Shown here: positions 44,247 through 53,515 of the stretch, piece by piece | Position numbering within the stretch: position 1 is the first letter of the stretch | Layout of the letters: the number at the start of each line of letters is the position of its first letter | Origin: a bacterium | GTDB lineage: Bacteria > SZUA-182 > DTGQ01 | Direction of reading: 5' to 3' | NCBI GenBank assembly: GCA_040755755.1 | Contig: JBFLZW010000013.1 | Location: forward strand, 91,448 to 155,447 | Length of the DNA: 64,000 nt | The notes under the pieces: generated by a model | What the model was told of the DNA's origin: nothing | What the model saw: the letters and a program-made list of their open reading frames with translations, nothing else | The model's database searches: none | Made by a program: the position numbers and the translations under genes

Positions 44247-44780
44247 TTAATGACAATACCTTTTCCAGGATGAGCCACATATATCCAATGAGCATTCTTC
44301 ACATTCACCCTGACTTTTTCGCTGCTGAATCATCTGCTGCATCGTATTAAACAGGTATTGAAGCACGGGATATTGGATGTGCATCTCGCCTGGATTCCCC
44401 AGGTTTAAGGTAATAGACTGGATCATGGGATGGATTCCCCTTTCGGCGCGAAGCTCAGGGGACAAGAAGGCCAGGATGGGATGGAAATCTCTGGTGAGGG
44501 CCTCCAGAGCTTCTTTCCACCCGATGTTTCGCTCGTTACACAGGCAGCTCAGGTAGGATGGAGTGGTGGCAATCAGTGTGCAATCAGCTAAACGGCTTCC
44601 GGCAATCATTTGCTCTTTCACTGATTTTTGTTCCTCTTCCTCTTCCATCTGGACCGGTCTGAGGGTTTCGAAACCAAAATCCCGGGCAATTTTCTCGATA
44701 AGCTGAATGAACGGTTCATCCTCCGAGCATAGGCTCCAACTGATAAAAGCTCTGGGCTCCGTAGAGAGTGGTGGCTTCAT
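44247..44780 (-). CDS. Small TIR-like/nucleotide-processing domain protein, tentative
   Basis: 177 residues, no signal peptide. The opening RAFISWSLCSEDEPFIQLIE, then the strand-helix LADCTLIATTPSYLSCLCNE and the segment NERNIGWKEALEAL followed by ILAFLSPE resemble a TIR or SEFIR-type flavodoxin fold: first strand FISWS with following acidic residues, and a Glu in the C-N-E helix where TIR NADases keep their catalytic Glu. The C-terminus is Cys-rich (CEECSLDIC). No partner effector gene lies beside it. It could instead be a DUF4062- or deoxyribosyltransferase-like protein. Confidence 0.45.
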   Translation of the reverse strand: MKPPLSTEPRAFISWSLCSEDEPFIQLIEKIARDFGFETLRPVQMEEEEEQKSVKEQMIAGSRLADCTLIATTPSYLSCLCNERNIGWKEALEALTRDFHPILAFLSPELRAERGIHPMIQSITLNLGNPGEMHIQYPVLQYLFNTMQQMIQQRKSQGECEECSLDICGSSWKRYCH

Positions 44781-44905
44781 ATTCTATCCCCTTCCGCAAA
44801 TTTTAGCCCTGGTTAGTTTGCTGGTTTTCCCGGCTTTCTTATTCTATCGGCAAACTTTTGCTTCCGCCCACTCCTGATTGAAACAATTTTATGCTTCCAG
44901 CCTTC

Positions 44906-45487
44906 TTACTGAACCCTGACCACTTCTTTTTTCATGATCATGGCCAATTCCTTGATCAGGGAGAGGGCTTCCTCCGAAGTCTGACCTGCGCAGGCAACCT
45001 CGATGACGGGTGTTCGATAAGCCGGATTAAAAAAATGCACTCCAACTACCCGCTCCGGATAGGAAGTCTTTGAAGCTATTTCATCAATGTCATGAGTTGC
45101 AGTAGTGGCAGCCAGGACGGTAGAAGGTGTACACAAATGACTTAAGACGTTAAAGAGCTTTTTCTTGATGCTTAAGCTCTCGACAACCGCCTCGATGACC
45201 AGGTCTGATTCGGCGATGAGACTCAGTTCGCTCGTAATATAGATATTGCAGTTGATCCGCTCCTTCTCCTCCTGACCAAGTGGAGGGGCCTGAAAATCCT
45301 GCTGCAAAGTGGCCTCGATTTTCCGCTGGATCTTTCGCTCTTCCTGCCGGGTCCATAAAATAACCGGCAAATCAGCCTGGGCCAGGGCAATGGCTATTCC
45401 CCGCCCCATCATTCCGCCCCCCAGCACGGCCAACTGATTTATGCTGGAAGTACCTCCTTCTCCCCTGTGCTTATGGTGAAAAATCAT
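44906..45487 (-). pseudogene. 3-hydroxyacyl-CoA dehydrogenase, NAD-binding domain only
   Basis: 193 residues with the Rossmann motif LAVLGGGMMGRGIAIALAQA near residue 20, SDLVIEAVVESLSIKK, ATTATHDIDEIA and VVGVHFFNPAYRTPVIEVA, all typical of the HAD/FadB NAD domain. The protein stops at MKKEVVRVQ, where intact enzymes continue KDSPGFVVNR into the dimerising C-terminal domain; the following 120 bases in all frames do not show it. Catalytic Ser/His positions partly remain. I infer a truncated gene, possibly a remnant, though stand-alone NAD-domain proteins exist. Confidence 0.65.
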
Positions 45488-45625
45488 ACGGACATTTAAA
45501 CTCCTTCCTCCCCCGGTCTCAAACCTCTGTGAACCTTCAATCCGGTATACCGGCCTTTTTGTTAGGTCGGCCGTCTCGGAAAATAATCCTTAAAAGAGAT
45601 CATTACCAATTTGTTAAAACAGAAT

Positions 45626-45796
45626 CGCTCTTATGGGAAAGACAACACGTCAAAGTTGTATTTCTCCCGCAGAGACGCTGAGACGCAGAGGATATCATTT
45701 TCGGTCATTCTCTGCGCCTCTGCGTCTCTGCGGGAGATCATTCTTCTATCCTTAAAATACGTGCCATCGGATGTGCACCATGTATCCCATATGAGC
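45626..45796. mobile_element. Short palindromic element, family B copy 2, with nested palindrome
   Basis: The left end is CGCTCTTATGGGAAAGACAACAC; the right end, read on the other strand, is GCTCATATGGGATACAT. Copy 1 is at 13142-13247. Inside (45663-45737) is a large palindrome whose arms are TCTCCCGCAGAGACG and CGTCTCTGCGGGAGA; half of it recurs at 63941-63968. Confidence 0.65.
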
Positions 45797-45861
45797 AAAC
45801 AGAATTCCTCACTCCTCATAAACGGTTAAGCGGGAGAGTGAGTACAGGCTGTCGGGAGGCC

Positions 45862-45887
45862 GCGGCGGGATTGATCAATCCCGCCGC
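45862..45887. terminator. GC-rich hairpin after the propeller/PKD gene
   Basis: The perfect palindrome GCGGCGGGATTGATCAATCC...CGCCGC lies 20 bases beyond the stop of the 45907-49182 gene. No T-run follows, so it may be a processing or repeat hairpin. Confidence 0.5.
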
Positions 45888-45906
45888 TCCGAAGAGGGGA
45901 AGGGAT

Positions 45907-48900
45907 CTACTGAATCTGCTTTGCCACCTTGGTTTCTCCATTCACTACTGCAATAATATACTTTCCGGACAGGGATGTCCGGGACACATGAGAAAACGGA
46001 ACCGATTTACTCATGCCAGCACTTAAGCCTCTTTTGATGGAAGTCTTGCCAAGAAGTGTCCCCAGATCCGTTCCATTCTCGGAAAGGTAAAAGGCTATAT
46101 CAAAACTGCCGATGTTTTTGTCCTCAGTATTGCTTACCCTGAGCACTCCGTACAACAGCCATCTTTTGATAAGACGAGAATGAGAAAGGTTTACCCAGGT
46201 TCCTGTAAGAGAAAACACGGTGATGCAGCCAGCTTTGGTTTTAATGGCCTTCCCTCCAGGGCCACTTGCGGTAAGAGTGATTGTATAGGTTCCCGGCGAG
46301 GTATAGGTGTAGATCGAGGTCATTTCGGCTGTGGTGTCTGTGGTACTCGTCTGATTAAATGTCGTTCCGTCGCCATAATCCCAGAGCAGGCTCTCTACCG
46401 GTCCTCCCGTATTCAGGGCTTTCACGGTAACTGCAAGCGGTACGGCTCCACTTGCCGGTGTTACAGAAAAATCTATCACCGGCGGCCCATACACCGTGAT
46501 GCAGGAAGGTCTGGTTTTGGTACTCTTCCCGCCGGGGCCTGTTGCCGTAAGGCTCACGGTGTAGGTCCCATCTGAGGTATAAGTGTGGCTGGGATTCATC
46601 TGGCTGCTGCTTGCTCCATCGCCAAAGTTCCACAGCCAGCTATTCACCGGCCCTCCGCTGTTCGTGGCGCTGAAGGTCACGGCAAGTGGGGATGCTCCGC
46701 TTGCAGGTGAAGCGGTAAATTCAACCACCGGCGGCCCATACACCGTGATGCAGGAAGGTCTGGTTTTGGTATTGCTTCCTCCCGGCCCTGTTGCCGTAAG
46801 GCTCACGGTATAGGTCCCCGCTGCGGTGTAGGTATGGCTGGGATTCATCTGGCTGCTGCTTGCTCCATCGCCAAAGTTCCACAGCCAGCTACTTACTGAC
46901 CCTCCACTGTTCGTGGTGTTGAAGACTACGCTCAGTGGCGCTGCTCCGCTCGCCGGTGAAGCGGTAAATTCAACCACCGGAAGAGAAGCGGAAACAGAAC
47001 CAAAGGCATAGAGCTTGCCGTCATCGCTCCCGACATAGACTGTGCCATCCACTCCTATAGCGGGGGAGGATTCAATCCGGCCTCCTGTCTGGTAACTCCA
47101 CTTCAGGCTGCCATTGGGATTCAGAGCATAGACTTTGTTGTCATAACTTCCAACATAGACCGTTCCATCCGCACCCAAAGCGGGGGAGGAGTGGACACAC
47201 CCGCCTGTCCGGTAACTCCACTTCAGACTGCCATTGGGATGCAGGGCATAGACCTTGTTGTCATAACTTCCAACGTAAATCGTGCCATCCGCTCCTATGG
47301 CCGGTGAGGAATTGATTCCGCCACCGGTCAGGTAACTCCACTTCAGGCTGCCATTGGAGCTCAGGGCATAGAGCCTGCCATCCCAGCTTCCCACATAAAT
47401 GGTGCCATCATCCCCGACAGCCGGGGAGGAACCGACATAGTTACCGGCCTGGTAGCTCCACTTCAGGCTGCCATTGGGATCGAGGGCATAGACCTTGCCG
47501 TTATTACTTCCGACATACAGAGTGCCGTCATTTCCTAATGCCGGTGAGGAGTAAATATAATCCCCTGTTTGGCAGCTCCATTTCAGACTGCCATTGGGAT
47601 CGAGGGCATAGACTTTGTCCTGCTCACTTGCAACGTAGACCGTGCCGTCATCCCCTAATGCTGGTGAGGAAAATATACTGTCTCCGGTTCGATAGCTCCA
47701 CTTCAGGCTGCCATCGGGATCAAGGGCATAGATCCTGTCATATCTTATGCTTCCGATATAGATTGTGCCATCTGCTCCGATAGCCGGTGTGGAAGAGGTA
47801 TACCCGGCTGGATAACTCCACTTCAGGCTGCCATTGGGATCGAGGGCATAGACCTTATCCTGCTCGCTTCCAACATAGATCGTTCCCTTGGTATCTATGG
47901 CTGGTGAACCAACCTGAGCACCGATCTGGTAGCTCCACTTGAGGGAATTGGTTTGCGCCCCAAGGTAAGGGCTGCGGCCGGTGTGCCTGGCATCGTGCCC
48001 CCGGCATGGCCAGGCACTTTTGGCCAGACTTTCACTTGCCCTGACACCAAAGGCATACAGTTTGCCATCGCCGCTTCCGATATAGACCGTGCCATCATCT
48101 CCTATGGCCGGTGAGGAATAGACCCTGCCTCCCGTTTGATAGCTCCATTTCAGGCTGCCGTTGGGGTTAAGGGCATAAATAATGGCATCGCCACATCCGA
48201 AATAGACTGTACCGTCCGCGCCTATGGCTGGCAGGTCGAAGACCCCGCCCCCGGTCTGGTAACTCCATTTCAGGTTGCCCGCCGGGGTAAAGGCATAGAT
48301 ATTCGTGTCCCCGCTCCCGACATAGATTGTGCCATCCGATCCTATGGCCGGTGAGGAGGAGATATACCCTCCGGTCTGGTGGCTCCATTTCAGGGTGCCA
48401 TTGGGATTCAGGGCGTAGAGCCTGCCATCATTGCTTCCGATATAGATCGAGCCGTCAGCACCTATGGCCGGTGAGGAGAATATCCCGTCCCCGGTCTGGT
48501 AGCTCCATTTCAGGGTGCCATTCGGATTCAGCGCATAGAGCCTGCCGTCGTTACCTCCGATATAGATCGAGCCATCAACTCCTATGGCCGGTGCGTCCCA
48601 GATATTGTTCCCGTTTTGATAACTCCATTTCAGGCTGCCGTTGGGATCGAAGGCGTAAACCCGGTAATCGTCACTTCCGATATAAACCGTGCCATCCGCT
48701 CCTATCGCCGGTGAAGAATGAATAGCGCTCCCCGTTCCATATTTCCACCTCAAACTGCCATTCGGATCAAGGGCATAGACCCCGCCATCGTAACTTCCGA
48801 AATAGACCCTGCCATCCGATCCTATGGCCGGGGAGGAGTAAATCTTTCCTCCGGTTTTATAGCTCCACTTCAGGCTGCCGTCGGACCTGAGAGCATACAG

Positions 48901-49182
48901 CTTTTCATCGTTACTTCCGACGTAGACCGTACCGTCAGCGCCTATGGCCGGTGAGGAGGAAACCCCGCTCCCGGTCTGGTAGCTCCAGAGCAAAGAATTG
49001 GTTTGCGCTCCAGAATACGGGCTTTGGCCGGTGCGCCTTCCCTCATGCCCCAGACACGGCCAGGCACTGCCAGCCAGCCCCGCTGCTGATGCAGGGCCGG
49101 GCGCTGCTGCCAGCACAAAGATAAAGATACACGATGCTGCCGCACAAGCCGCGAAAAACCACCTGATCTTATGATCTTCCAT
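45907..49182 (-). CDS. Secreted protein: two eight-blade PQQ-like propellers plus three PKD domains
   Basis: 1091 residues with a signal peptide of about 33 residues (AAPGPASAAGL). Residues about 35-370 and 375-700 each begin with a SAWPCLGHEGRRTGQSPY-type segment and contain eight PQQ-like repeats of 40 residues (LKWSYQTG, SSPAIGADGTVYVGS, KVYALDPNGS), 16 in all. Three PKD domains follow (SWLWNFGDGASSSQMNPSHT, twice near-identical, and SLLWDYGDGTTFNQTS) and a C-terminal beta domain of about 100 residues. No redox cofactor residues are evident. It is a surface protein of the adhesion type, monocistronic, with near-identical repeats that suggest recent duplication. Confidence 0.9.
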   Translation of the reverse strand: MEDHKIRWFFAACAAASCIFIFVLAAAPGPASAAGLAGSAWPCLGHEGRRTGQSPYSGAQTNSLLWSYQTGSGVSSSPAIGADGTVYVGSNDEKLYALRSDGSLKWSYKTGGKIYSSPAIGSDGRVYFGSYDGGVYALDPNGSLRWKYGTGSAIHSSPAIGADGTVYIGSDDYRVYAFDPNGSLKWSYQNGNNIWDAPAIGVDGSIYIGGNDGRLYALNPNGTLKWSYQTGDGIFSSPAIGADGSIYIGSNDGRLYALNPNGTLKWSHQTGGYISSSPAIGSDGTIYVGSGDTNIYAFTPAGNLKWSYQTGGGVFDLPAIGADGTVYFGCGDAIIYALNPNGSLKWSYQTGGRVYSSPAIGDDGTVYIGSGDGKLYAFGVRASESLAKSAWPCRGHDARHTGRSPYLGAQTNSLKWSYQIGAQVGSPAIDTKGTIYVGSEQDKVYALDPNGSLKWSYPAGYTSSTPAIGADGTIYIGSIRYDRIYALDPDGSLKWSYRTGDSIFSSPALGDDGTVYVASEQDKVYALDPNGSLKWSCQTGDYIYSSPALGNDGTLYVGSNNGKVYALDPNGSLKWSYQAGNYVGSSPAVGDDGTIYVGSWDGRLYALSSNGSLKWSYLTGGGINSSPAIGADGTIYVGSYDNKVYALHPNGSLKWSYRTGGCVHSSPALGADGTVYVGSYDNKVYALNPNGSLKWSYQTGGRIESSPAIGVDGTVYVGSDDGKLYAFGSVSASLPVVEFTASPASGAAPLSVVFNTTNSGGSVSSWLWNFGDGASSSQMNPSHTYTAAGTYTVSLTATGPGGSNTKTRPSCITVYGPPVVEFTASPASGASPLAVTFSATNSGGPVNSWLWNFGDGASSSQMNPSHTYTSDGTYTVSLTATGPGGKSTKTRPSCITVYGPPVIDFSVTPASGAVPLAVTVKALNTGGPVESLLWDYGDGTTFNQTSTTDTTAEMTSIYTYTSPGTYTITLTASGPGGKAIKTKAGCITVFSLTGTWVNLSHSRLIKRWLLYGVLRVSNTEDKNIGSFDIAFYLSENGTDLGTLLGKTSIKRGLSAGMSKSVPFSHVSRTSLSGKYIIAVVNGETKVAKQIQ

Positions 49183-49613
49183 ACGTTATCCCCTCCTGTT
49201 ATGTTCCCTGACCTTATAACCTTATGGCATCCTGCTTCTGCTCATCCTGATCATGTTGCTCATCCTGGTTTTTCTCATCGACACTGCTGTCTCAGAGAGT
49301 TTTTCTCAGCTTTTCTCACCTCACTGCTCACGAGGAGGCCCAGGCAGTCACCTTATCGTAATGGGATTTCAAATAGGAACCGCTAAATCCAAATGAAGCA
49401 TTTATCGTATTCAGTTCGATTTCCTGTATTATTTCGGATATTTTTACTGAATCATCTATAGGAAAGCCCCTTGCCGGATACTTATGGTTGCCTATAGCGG
49501 TTCTCAACCGGCTATACTACAAAGACAAAGGTAAAGGTAGTAAAGGTAAAGGACACCATCGGGTATTAATCCTGACTGGAGTACATTGCACGTTTAATGG
49601 GTGACCCTGAATT
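49183..49613. other. Intergenic region
   Basis: 430 bases upstream of the propeller/PKD gene; no gene seen. An inverted repeat TATAGCGGTT / AACCGGCTATA lies near 49493-49516 and AAGGTAAAGGTAGTAAAGGT near 49527-49550. Confidence 0.4.
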
Positions 49614-51542
49614 TCAAAAGATACTGACCTGCTGCAAATCCGTACAGACAGGGCAACCAGGCAGGTTTTGCAGGAATATCCGGCCATAGGGCTTGGTGAG
49701 CAGGCGGCGGTCGAGGATGCACAGAAGCCCCCGGTCCTCGCGGCTGCGGATCAGGCGGCCTACGCCCTGGCGCAGGGTGATAATGGCCTGCGGGATCTGG
49801 TAGGTCAAAAAAGGATTGCCTCCGCTCTCCCGCAGGAAATCGATCCTGGCCTCCGTAAGGGGCTCGGTCGGAACGGCGAAGGGGAGGCGGTCGATAACCA
49901 CGCAGCTCAGGGCATCTCCCTGGACATCCACCCCTTCCCAGAAAGAGCTGGTGGCAAAGAGAACCGAGTGAACATCTTTTTTGAATTCTTCGAGGAGAGC
50001 GGTCTTGGGGCGCTCTCCCTGGCGGAGCATCTGATAAGGAAGTTTGTCCTGGAGCAGCCGGTAGATCTGATCGAGGTTTTTATAGCTGGTAAAGAGAATA
50101 AAGGCCCGGCCACGGGACACGGTAATGATTCGCTCGATTTCCTCTGCGGCCCGGTGAATGAATTCGGCCTGCTGGGGGTCGGGGAGGTGGGTTGGAACGT
50201 AAATCAGGGCCTGCCTGGTATAATCGAAGTGCGACTTGAGCACCAGCTCGGTTGCGGATTCAAGCCCCAGGCGGGATTTGAGGTAGTCGAACTTTCCATC
50301 CACCGACAGGGTGGCAGAAGTTAAGACCAGCCGCCGCATCTTGCTGAACAGGAGCCGTTTCAGGTCAGCGGACACATCGATCGGCGAGGCGTGCAGATAC
50401 ACTGCCCTGGTGCGGCTTTCGACCCAGTAGACATATTCCGGATCAGCCATGTCCATGATAAAGCGCAGGTTACCCTGAATCTCGCGGCTTCGGCGCTCGC
50501 AGGCATGAAGGGGCTCGGATTTGGCCTTCAACCCCACCAGTTGGCTGGTGAAAAGCTCAAGGGTATCGGCCAGGGCCCGGTATCGTTCTCCGAGAAAATC
50601 AGTGATCAGGTGGGATTTCAGCCGTTTTTTTTCCAGCCCGGCCGGAAAATTGATAAAAAAAGCCCCGGATCGCTGGCCGAGAAGGTTCAGGGTATCATTG
50701 GTGGCCGGATCGGTGATTTTCGCCTCTTCCATCTCCCGCCGGGTGTCCTGGATCAGCTCCTGAATCTGGTAATTGCTGACCGAGAGGCCGAAATACTCAG
50801 TGGCGATATCCTCCATCTGATGGGCTTCATCGAAGATGACCGCCTGGTAGCGGGGAAGCACTTCACCATGGATGCTCCCTTTGAGCAGGAGATCGGAGAA
50901 GAAAAGGTGGTGGTTGACAATGACAAGGTCCGCTTCACTTGCCTCCTTCCTCAGCCGGTTCATGAAGCATTCCCGGTGAAAAGGACACTTTTGCCCCAGG
51001 CAAAAATCCCTTTTGGAGTTGACTTCTTCCCACAGGGGCTCGTTATCGGCAAGAAAGTCCAATTCTGCCCGGTCCCCGAACCTGGTTTTCGAGATCCAGG
51101 ACTGGATCCCCTTGAAAATGTCCAGATCGCGCCTGCCGTTCAGCCGGGGATGCCTCGAAAATTCCTTCCACCGCCTCTGGCACAGATAATTCCCCCTGCC
51201 CTTCAGGTTGCAGACCAGGAACTTTTTGGGAATCAGTCTGGACAGAAGTGGAATATCCTTGAAATAGATCTGTTCCTGGAGGTTCTTGGTGCCGGTTGAA
51301 ATAACAACCTTCTGCCCGCTGCCGATCGCCGGGATCAGGTAGGCCAGGGTTTTCCCCGTCCCGGTCCCCGCCTCGACCAGAAGAGGCATGTCATCCACAA
51401 GGGATGCAGCTACGGCCTTACTCATCCTGATTTGGTCGGGCCGGTGTTCATAGCGGCTGAACATCCCGGCCAGCTTGCCCTGCCGGTCAAGAATGGACTC
51501 GATCAGGCATTCCAGTTCCTGAAGGGTCTGGAGAGTCTTCAT
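49614..51542 (-). CDS. DinG/YoaA-like 5'-3' DNA helicase (XPD family)
   Basis: 642 residues. Walker A is LVEAGTGTGKTLAYLIPAIG near residue 58, and Walker B/DEAH is AVIFDEAHQMEDIA near 235. Four cysteines between (YLCQRRW near 115 and FCLGQKCPFHRECFMNR near 185) form the XPD-type 4Fe-4S site. Later motifs are LVLTSATLSVDGKF, FILFTSYKN and ITLRQGVGRLIRSREDRG. It resolves unusual DNA structures and takes part in repair. The gene starts within the last 4 bases of ppsR (ATGA overlap), forming a two-gene operon. Confidence 0.92.
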   Translation of the reverse strand: MKTLQTLQELECLIESILDRQGKLAGMFSRYEHRPDQIRMSKAVAASLVDDMPLLVEAGTGTGKTLAYLIPAIGSGQKVVISTGTKNLQEQIYFKDIPLLSRLIPKKFLVCNLKGRGNYLCQRRWKEFSRHPRLNGRRDLDIFKGIQSWISKTRFGDRAELDFLADNEPLWEEVNSKRDFCLGQKCPFHRECFMNRLRKEASEADLVIVNHHLFFSDLLLKGSIHGEVLPRYQAVIFDEAHQMEDIATEYFGLSVSNYQIQELIQDTRREMEEAKITDPATNDTLNLLGQRSGAFFINFPAGLEKKRLKSHLITDFLGERYRALADTLELFTSQLVGLKAKSEPLHACERRSREIQGNLRFIMDMADPEYVYWVESRTRAVYLHASPIDVSADLKRLLFSKMRRLVLTSATLSVDGKFDYLKSRLGLESATELVLKSHFDYTRQALIYVPTHLPDPQQAEFIHRAAEEIERIITVSRGRAFILFTSYKNLDQIYRLLQDKLPYQMLRQGERPKTALLEEFKKDVHSVLFATSSFWEGVDVQGDALSCVVIDRLPFAVPTEPLTEARIDFLRESGGNPFLTYQIPQAIITLRQGVGRLIRSREDRGLLCILDRRLLTKPYGRIFLQNLPGCPVCTDLQQVSIF

Positions 51543-52381
51543 GACTTTGTCCCTTCAGGCTTCTGGCTCTCCATCTTGCGTTGAGCCAGGCTGATGATGA
51601 CTTCCTGAGCAATTTCTTCTATGGATTTTCCCGTGACATCGATCACCGGCCAGGCAGGCGCAGTGTGGTAGAGAGATTCCGCATACGAGACCTCTTTCTG
51701 AACGGCATTGATATCGGAATAGCTGTTTTTGACAGGCAGATTGAATTTCTCCATCCGGCTCTTCCGGATCCTGGCGAGCTGCTCGGCTTCGATGGTCAGT
51801 CCGACGATCTTCCTCTGGTCGATGCGGCTTAAAATGTCGAACGGCTGTATGCCCGGAATAATCGGCACATTGGCCACTTTCCATCCGCGGGAGGCAAGAT
51901 AGACACTTAAAGGGGTCTTGGAGGTCCGGGATATCCCTACAATGACAATATCAGCCTGATCCAGCGACGAAACGTTCTTTCCATCATCGTGATCCACGGT
52001 AAAATTCATGGCCTCGATCCGGGGATCAACTTCAGAGGGAGAAAACTTGAATGTGCCCGGCACTCCCCTGGGAGTAACCTTGAACAGTTCCTCCAGCCTC
52101 AGAAGCAGAGGGCCGAGAAGGTCGATGGCCGGAACATTGGCTGCCCTGGCTTCCTGAATAATCGCTTCCCGCAGCCTGGGAGAAACCAGGGTAAAGACAA
52201 TGATGCCCTGCTCCTCTTGGGCCTGCCAGACTACCTGGCTGATATCCGCGCTTCCCTTCATCTGCGGCTTTACCTGGATTTCCACTCCCACATCAGGGAA
52301 CTGGGCCAGAACCGCCTGGACCACTGTCCTGGCTGTTGCGGCTGTACCATCTGAAACCGCAAAAATAATAAAGTTTTTCAC
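51539..52381 (-). CDS. ppsR: PEP synthase / pyruvate-phosphate dikinase regulatory protein (DUF299)
   Basis: 280 residues from the GTG at 52381 (GGAGGAAAGCCTATT upstream); a GTG/ATG frame extends 54 bases further without support. Opening FIIFAVSDGTAATARTVVQA, P-loop IVGISRTSKTPLSVYLA near residue 150, and GLTIEAEQLARIRKSRM are the family signature. These bifunctional enzymes phosphorylate with ADP, and dephosphorylate, a Thr of PEP synthase or pyruvate phosphate dikinase. The target gene is not in the window. Divergent from ilvE. Confidence 0.92.
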   Translation of the reverse strand: MKNFIIFAVSDGTAATARTVVQAVLAQFPDVGVEIQVKPQMKGSADISQVVWQAQEEQGIIVFTLVSPRLREAIIQEARAANVPAIDLLGPLLLRLEELFKVTPRGVPGTFKFSPSEVDPRIEAMNFTVDHDDGKNVSSLDQADIVIVGISRTSKTPLSVYLASRGWKVANVPIIPGIQPFDILSRIDQRKIVGLTIEAEQLARIRKSRMEKFNLPVKNSYSDINAVQKEVSYAESLYHTAPAWPVIDVTGKSIEEIAQEVIISLAQRKMESQKPEGTKS

Positions 52382-52454
52382 AATAGGCTTTCCTCCCTGC
52401 CCTCTATTATCTCCCACCCGGTCAGGAAAGGTCAAGGAGAAGGGTATAAAAAAA

Positions 52455-52483
52455 TTGACAATACCTGATTTACCATTTAAGAT
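52455..52483 (+). promoter_or_regulatory. Sigma-70-type promoter for ilvE
   Basis: TTGACA, a 17-base spacer, then TAAGAT (four of six bases of the -10 consensus), 65 bases before the ilvE start codon. It lies in the 166-base gap that separates ppsR and ilvE, which are divergent. Confidence 0.6.
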
Positions 52484-52547
52484 AAAATATCGAAAAGTCA
52501 GGAGTCAGGAGTATTGGTATCTCAATAATCACGGAGGACCCTTGTGC

Positions 52548-53468
52548 ATGGAGCATAAAGACAAAAAGATCTGGATGGATGGAAGCCTTGTCGACTATGA
52601 GTTGGCTACGGTCCATGTATTGACTCATTCCCTGCATTATGGATTAGGAGTTTTTGAAGGTATCCGGTGTTACAAAACCAGTCAGGGCACCTCGGTTTTC
52701 CGGCTGGAGGAGCATCTTGATCGGTTTTTGAATTCTGCCGCTATCGTCCAGTTGACTTCCCCCTTTTCCAAGGAAGCCTTGCGGGAGGCCATAAAAGAGA
52801 CGATCAGGGTGAACCGACTGGAGGCAGGCTATATCCGTCCGATCCTGTTTATCGGAGATGGAGCCATGGGGCTCTATGCCAAGGGGAACCCGGTGCGGGT
52901 GGCGATCGCTGTCTGGCCCTGGGGAAGCTATCTGGGAGAGGAGGGTCTGGAAAAGGGAGTCCGGATCAGGATTTCTTCCTATATCAGGCAGTCTGCCGGC
53001 ATCAGCCTGCATCTTGCCAAACTGACCGGTAATTACATCATTTCCCAACTTGCCAAGCGGGAAGCGATCCAGGATGGCTATGACGAAGCCCTGCTCCTGG
53101 ATCAGGAAGGCTTCGTTGCCGAAGGTCCGGGGGAAAATATCTTCATGGTCAGGGATGGAGTGGTGTATACTCCGCCGGTAGACAATATTCTGGAAGGTAT
53201 TACCCGCGATTCGGTCATGAAGATTGCCGCCAGGGAGAATATCCCGGTTGTAGTCAAGAGGTTTACCCGTGACGAGCTTTATATCGCCGATGAGGCATTT
53301 TTCTGTGGGACCGCTGCCGAGGTTACTCCAATCCGGGAGGTGGATGGCCGCACCATCGGATCCGGAAGGCGGGGAGAAATAACCCGCAAATTGCAGCAAA
53401 CCTATTTCGATGTCGTTCATGGACGCAATCCGGACTTTTTCTACTGGCTCACCTATGTCGGAGAGTGA
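52548..53468 (+). CDS. ilvE: Branched-chain amino-acid aminotransferase (class IV PLP)
   Basis: 306 residues from ATG 52548 (ACGGAGG 11 bases upstream); the open frame reaches back to 52200 antisense to ppsR. Motifs include IWMDGSLVDYELATVHVLTH, YGLGVFEGIRCY, the PLP-Lys region HLAKLTGNYIISQLAKREA near residue 155, GFVAEGPGENIFMVRDG near 190 and the phosphate loop ILEGITRDSVMKIA. Length is typical. Converts Val, Ile and Leu with their keto acids. First of a run of four plus-strand genes. Confidence 0.95.
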   Translation: MEHKDKKIWMDGSLVDYELATVHVLTHSLHYGLGVFEGIRCYKTSQGTSVFRLEEHLDRFLNSAAIVQLTSPFSKEALREAIKETIRVNRLEAGYIRPILFIGDGAMGLYAKGNPVRVAIAVWPWGSYLGEEGLEKGVRIRISSYIRQSAGISLHLAKLTGNYIISQLAKREAIQDGYDEALLLDQEGFVAEGPGENIFMVRDGVVYTPPVDNILEGITRDSVMKIAARENIPVVVKRFTRDELYIADEAFFCGTAAEVTPIREVDGRTIGSGRRGEITRKLQQTYFDVVHGRNPDFFYWLTYVGE

Positions 53469-53515
53469 CCGGTTCACGGCCATAAAGGCAGGAGGCGAAG
53501 GAGTATGGTAAGACT

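Noticed and set aside
47000-49000. Regularly spaced repeats that could be mistaken for a CRISPR-like array
   Set aside because: They are 120-bp in-frame repeats coding for PQQ-like blades, with no spacers and no Cas genes.
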